Assembly: GCA_023140455.1 (NCBI GenBank)
Contig: JAGLLQ010000363.1
Span: 1 to 16,098, forward strand
DNA: 16,098 bases
Direction: 5' to 3'
DNA from: Desulfobacteraceae bacterium
GTDB lineage: Bacteria > Desulfobacterota > Desulfobacteria > Desulfobacterales > Desulfobacteraceae
The position numbers and the translations under genes are program-made. The notes under the pieces were generated by a model. The model did not search any database, had not been told where the DNA came from, and saw nothing but the letters and a program-made list of their open reading frames with translations. Shown one piece after another: positions 15,534 to 16,098 of this stretch. Numbering within the stretch: the first letter of the stretch is position 1; the number at the start of each line of letters is the position of its first letter.

Positions 15534-16058
15534 ATGACAGGAAAAGCTCTGTTTACAATTGGTGAGATAGTAGGAGTGCACGGACTTGGAGGGAATCTCA
15601 AAGTTAGATCATATGCAGAGTCAATTGAAACATACAAGCCTGGAATTAATGTCCAACTTAAATCTTCAGAAAAGGATGATGGAACCTGGTATGAGATATT
15701 AAAATCTTCTAATTATAAGAAAGGAATTTTACTTTCTTTAAAAGGAGTTGGAGATATCAACCTTGCTGAATCTTTAAAGGGTAAAGAAATTTTAGTTAAA
15801 AAAGAAGATTTGCCCGAATTGGAAGAAAATGATTATTTTTGGCAAGACTTGATTGGACTTGAGGTGTTGGATAAAAAACGTGGGCTTATAGGTAAGATTG
15901 ATAACATTATTCAGACCGGTGCTAATGACGTTTTTGTTGTAAAATTAGATAAAAATGGTGACAAAGAAGAAGTTTTAGTTCCAGCAATTAAATCAGTTAT
16001 TAAAGTTGTAAATATCAATGAAGGAACAATGGAGATTGAACTGCCCAAGGGTTTGTAA
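15534..16058 (+). CDS. rimM: Ribosome maturation factor RimM
   Basis: Assists 30S head assembly by binding ribosomal protein S19. The 174-residue chain has the N-terminal beta-barrel opening (IGEIVGVHGLGGNLKVRS) and the C-terminal PRC-barrel, with EENDYFWQDLIGLEV at the junction and VLVPAIKSVIK near the end. The ribosome site is weak (GAGTTG). Its stop TAA (16056-16058) overlaps the ATG of trmD by one base, implying translational coupling. Confidence 0.96.
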   Translation: MTGKALFTIGEIVGVHGLGGNLKVRSYAESIETYKPGINVQLKSSEKDDGTWYEILKSSNYKKGILLSLKGVGDINLAESLKGKEILVKKEDLPELEENDYFWQDLIGLEVLDKKRGLIGKIDNIIQTGANDVFVVKLDKNGDKEEVLVPAIKSVIKVVNINEGTMEIELPKGL

Positions 16059-16098
16059 TGGAATTTATAGTATTAACATTGTTTCCTGAATTTATTTC
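16058..16098 (+). CDS. trmD: 5' end of tRNA (guanine37-N1)-methyltransferase TrmD (partial)
   Basis: The last 41 bases encode MEFIVLTLFPEFI, the typical opening of TrmD, starting at the ATG that overlaps the rimM stop. The rest lies beyond the window. Placement after rimM is the conserved order. Confidence 0.9.
   Translation, partial: MEFIVLTLFPEFI

Noticed and set aside
1..16098. CRISPR, insertion sequence, prophage, tRNA or rRNA
   Set aside because: No direct-repeat array, transposase, integrase or phage motif, and no cloverleaf or rRNA segment, was seen on either strand; the window reads as ordinary chromosome.

Overview
The window looks like chromosomal DNA from an anaerobic deltaproteobacterium (Desulfobacterota), most likely a Desulfobacteraceae-type marine sulfate reducer. 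This is inferred from the AT-rich composition, a long FadE-like acyl-CoA dehydrogenase beside a small phasin-like protein and a UbiB/ABC1 kinase, single-domain response regulators, and the order ffh-rpsP-khpA-rimM-trmD. I cannot name the species. No insertion sequence, phage gene, CRISPR array, tRNA or rRNA was found.

Layout. (1) 1-79 holds the tail of an unidentified gene, followed by about 320 bases of AT-rich non-coding DNA. (2) 400-4278 (+) is a tight run: acyl-CoA dehydrogenase, phasin-like coiled-coil protein, UbiB-family kinase. (3) 4296-4808 (-) is a lone cheD whose catalytic cysteine is replaced by serine. (4) 4809-5001 is a divergent intergenic region with two near-perfect inverted repeats. 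(5) 5002-10131 (+) is the most unusual part. It is a NitT/TauT (NrtA/CmpA-like) ABC importer operon with three related substrate-binding modules: a free one with no signal peptide, one with a twin-arginine signal, and one fused behind a CheY-type receiver and predicted to be cytosolic. (6) 10162-11830 (+) encodes an extremely acidic unknown protein and a PP-loop tRNA-thiolation-type enzyme. (7) 11863-13463 (-) encodes a single-receiver response regulator and the RlmN methyltransferase. (8) 13618-end (+) is the conserved ffh-rpsP-khpA-rimM-trmD translation/secretion operon; trmD runs off the window.

How the unusual operon might work (inference). The Tat-exported binding protein, permease and ATPase form an ordinary importer for a small solute, possibly an anion. 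The two leaderless binding modules would sit in the cytosol, where they could read the internal level of the same solute. This parallels the known NasS/NasT pair, in which a cytosolic NrtA homologue controls a receiver-containing partner. Here sensor and receiver are one polypeptide, and the receiver carries the CheY-signature SDWNMP, with no DNA- or RNA-binding output domain. The divergent cheD variant raises the possibility of a link to chemotaxis, but no other che gene is visible in the window.
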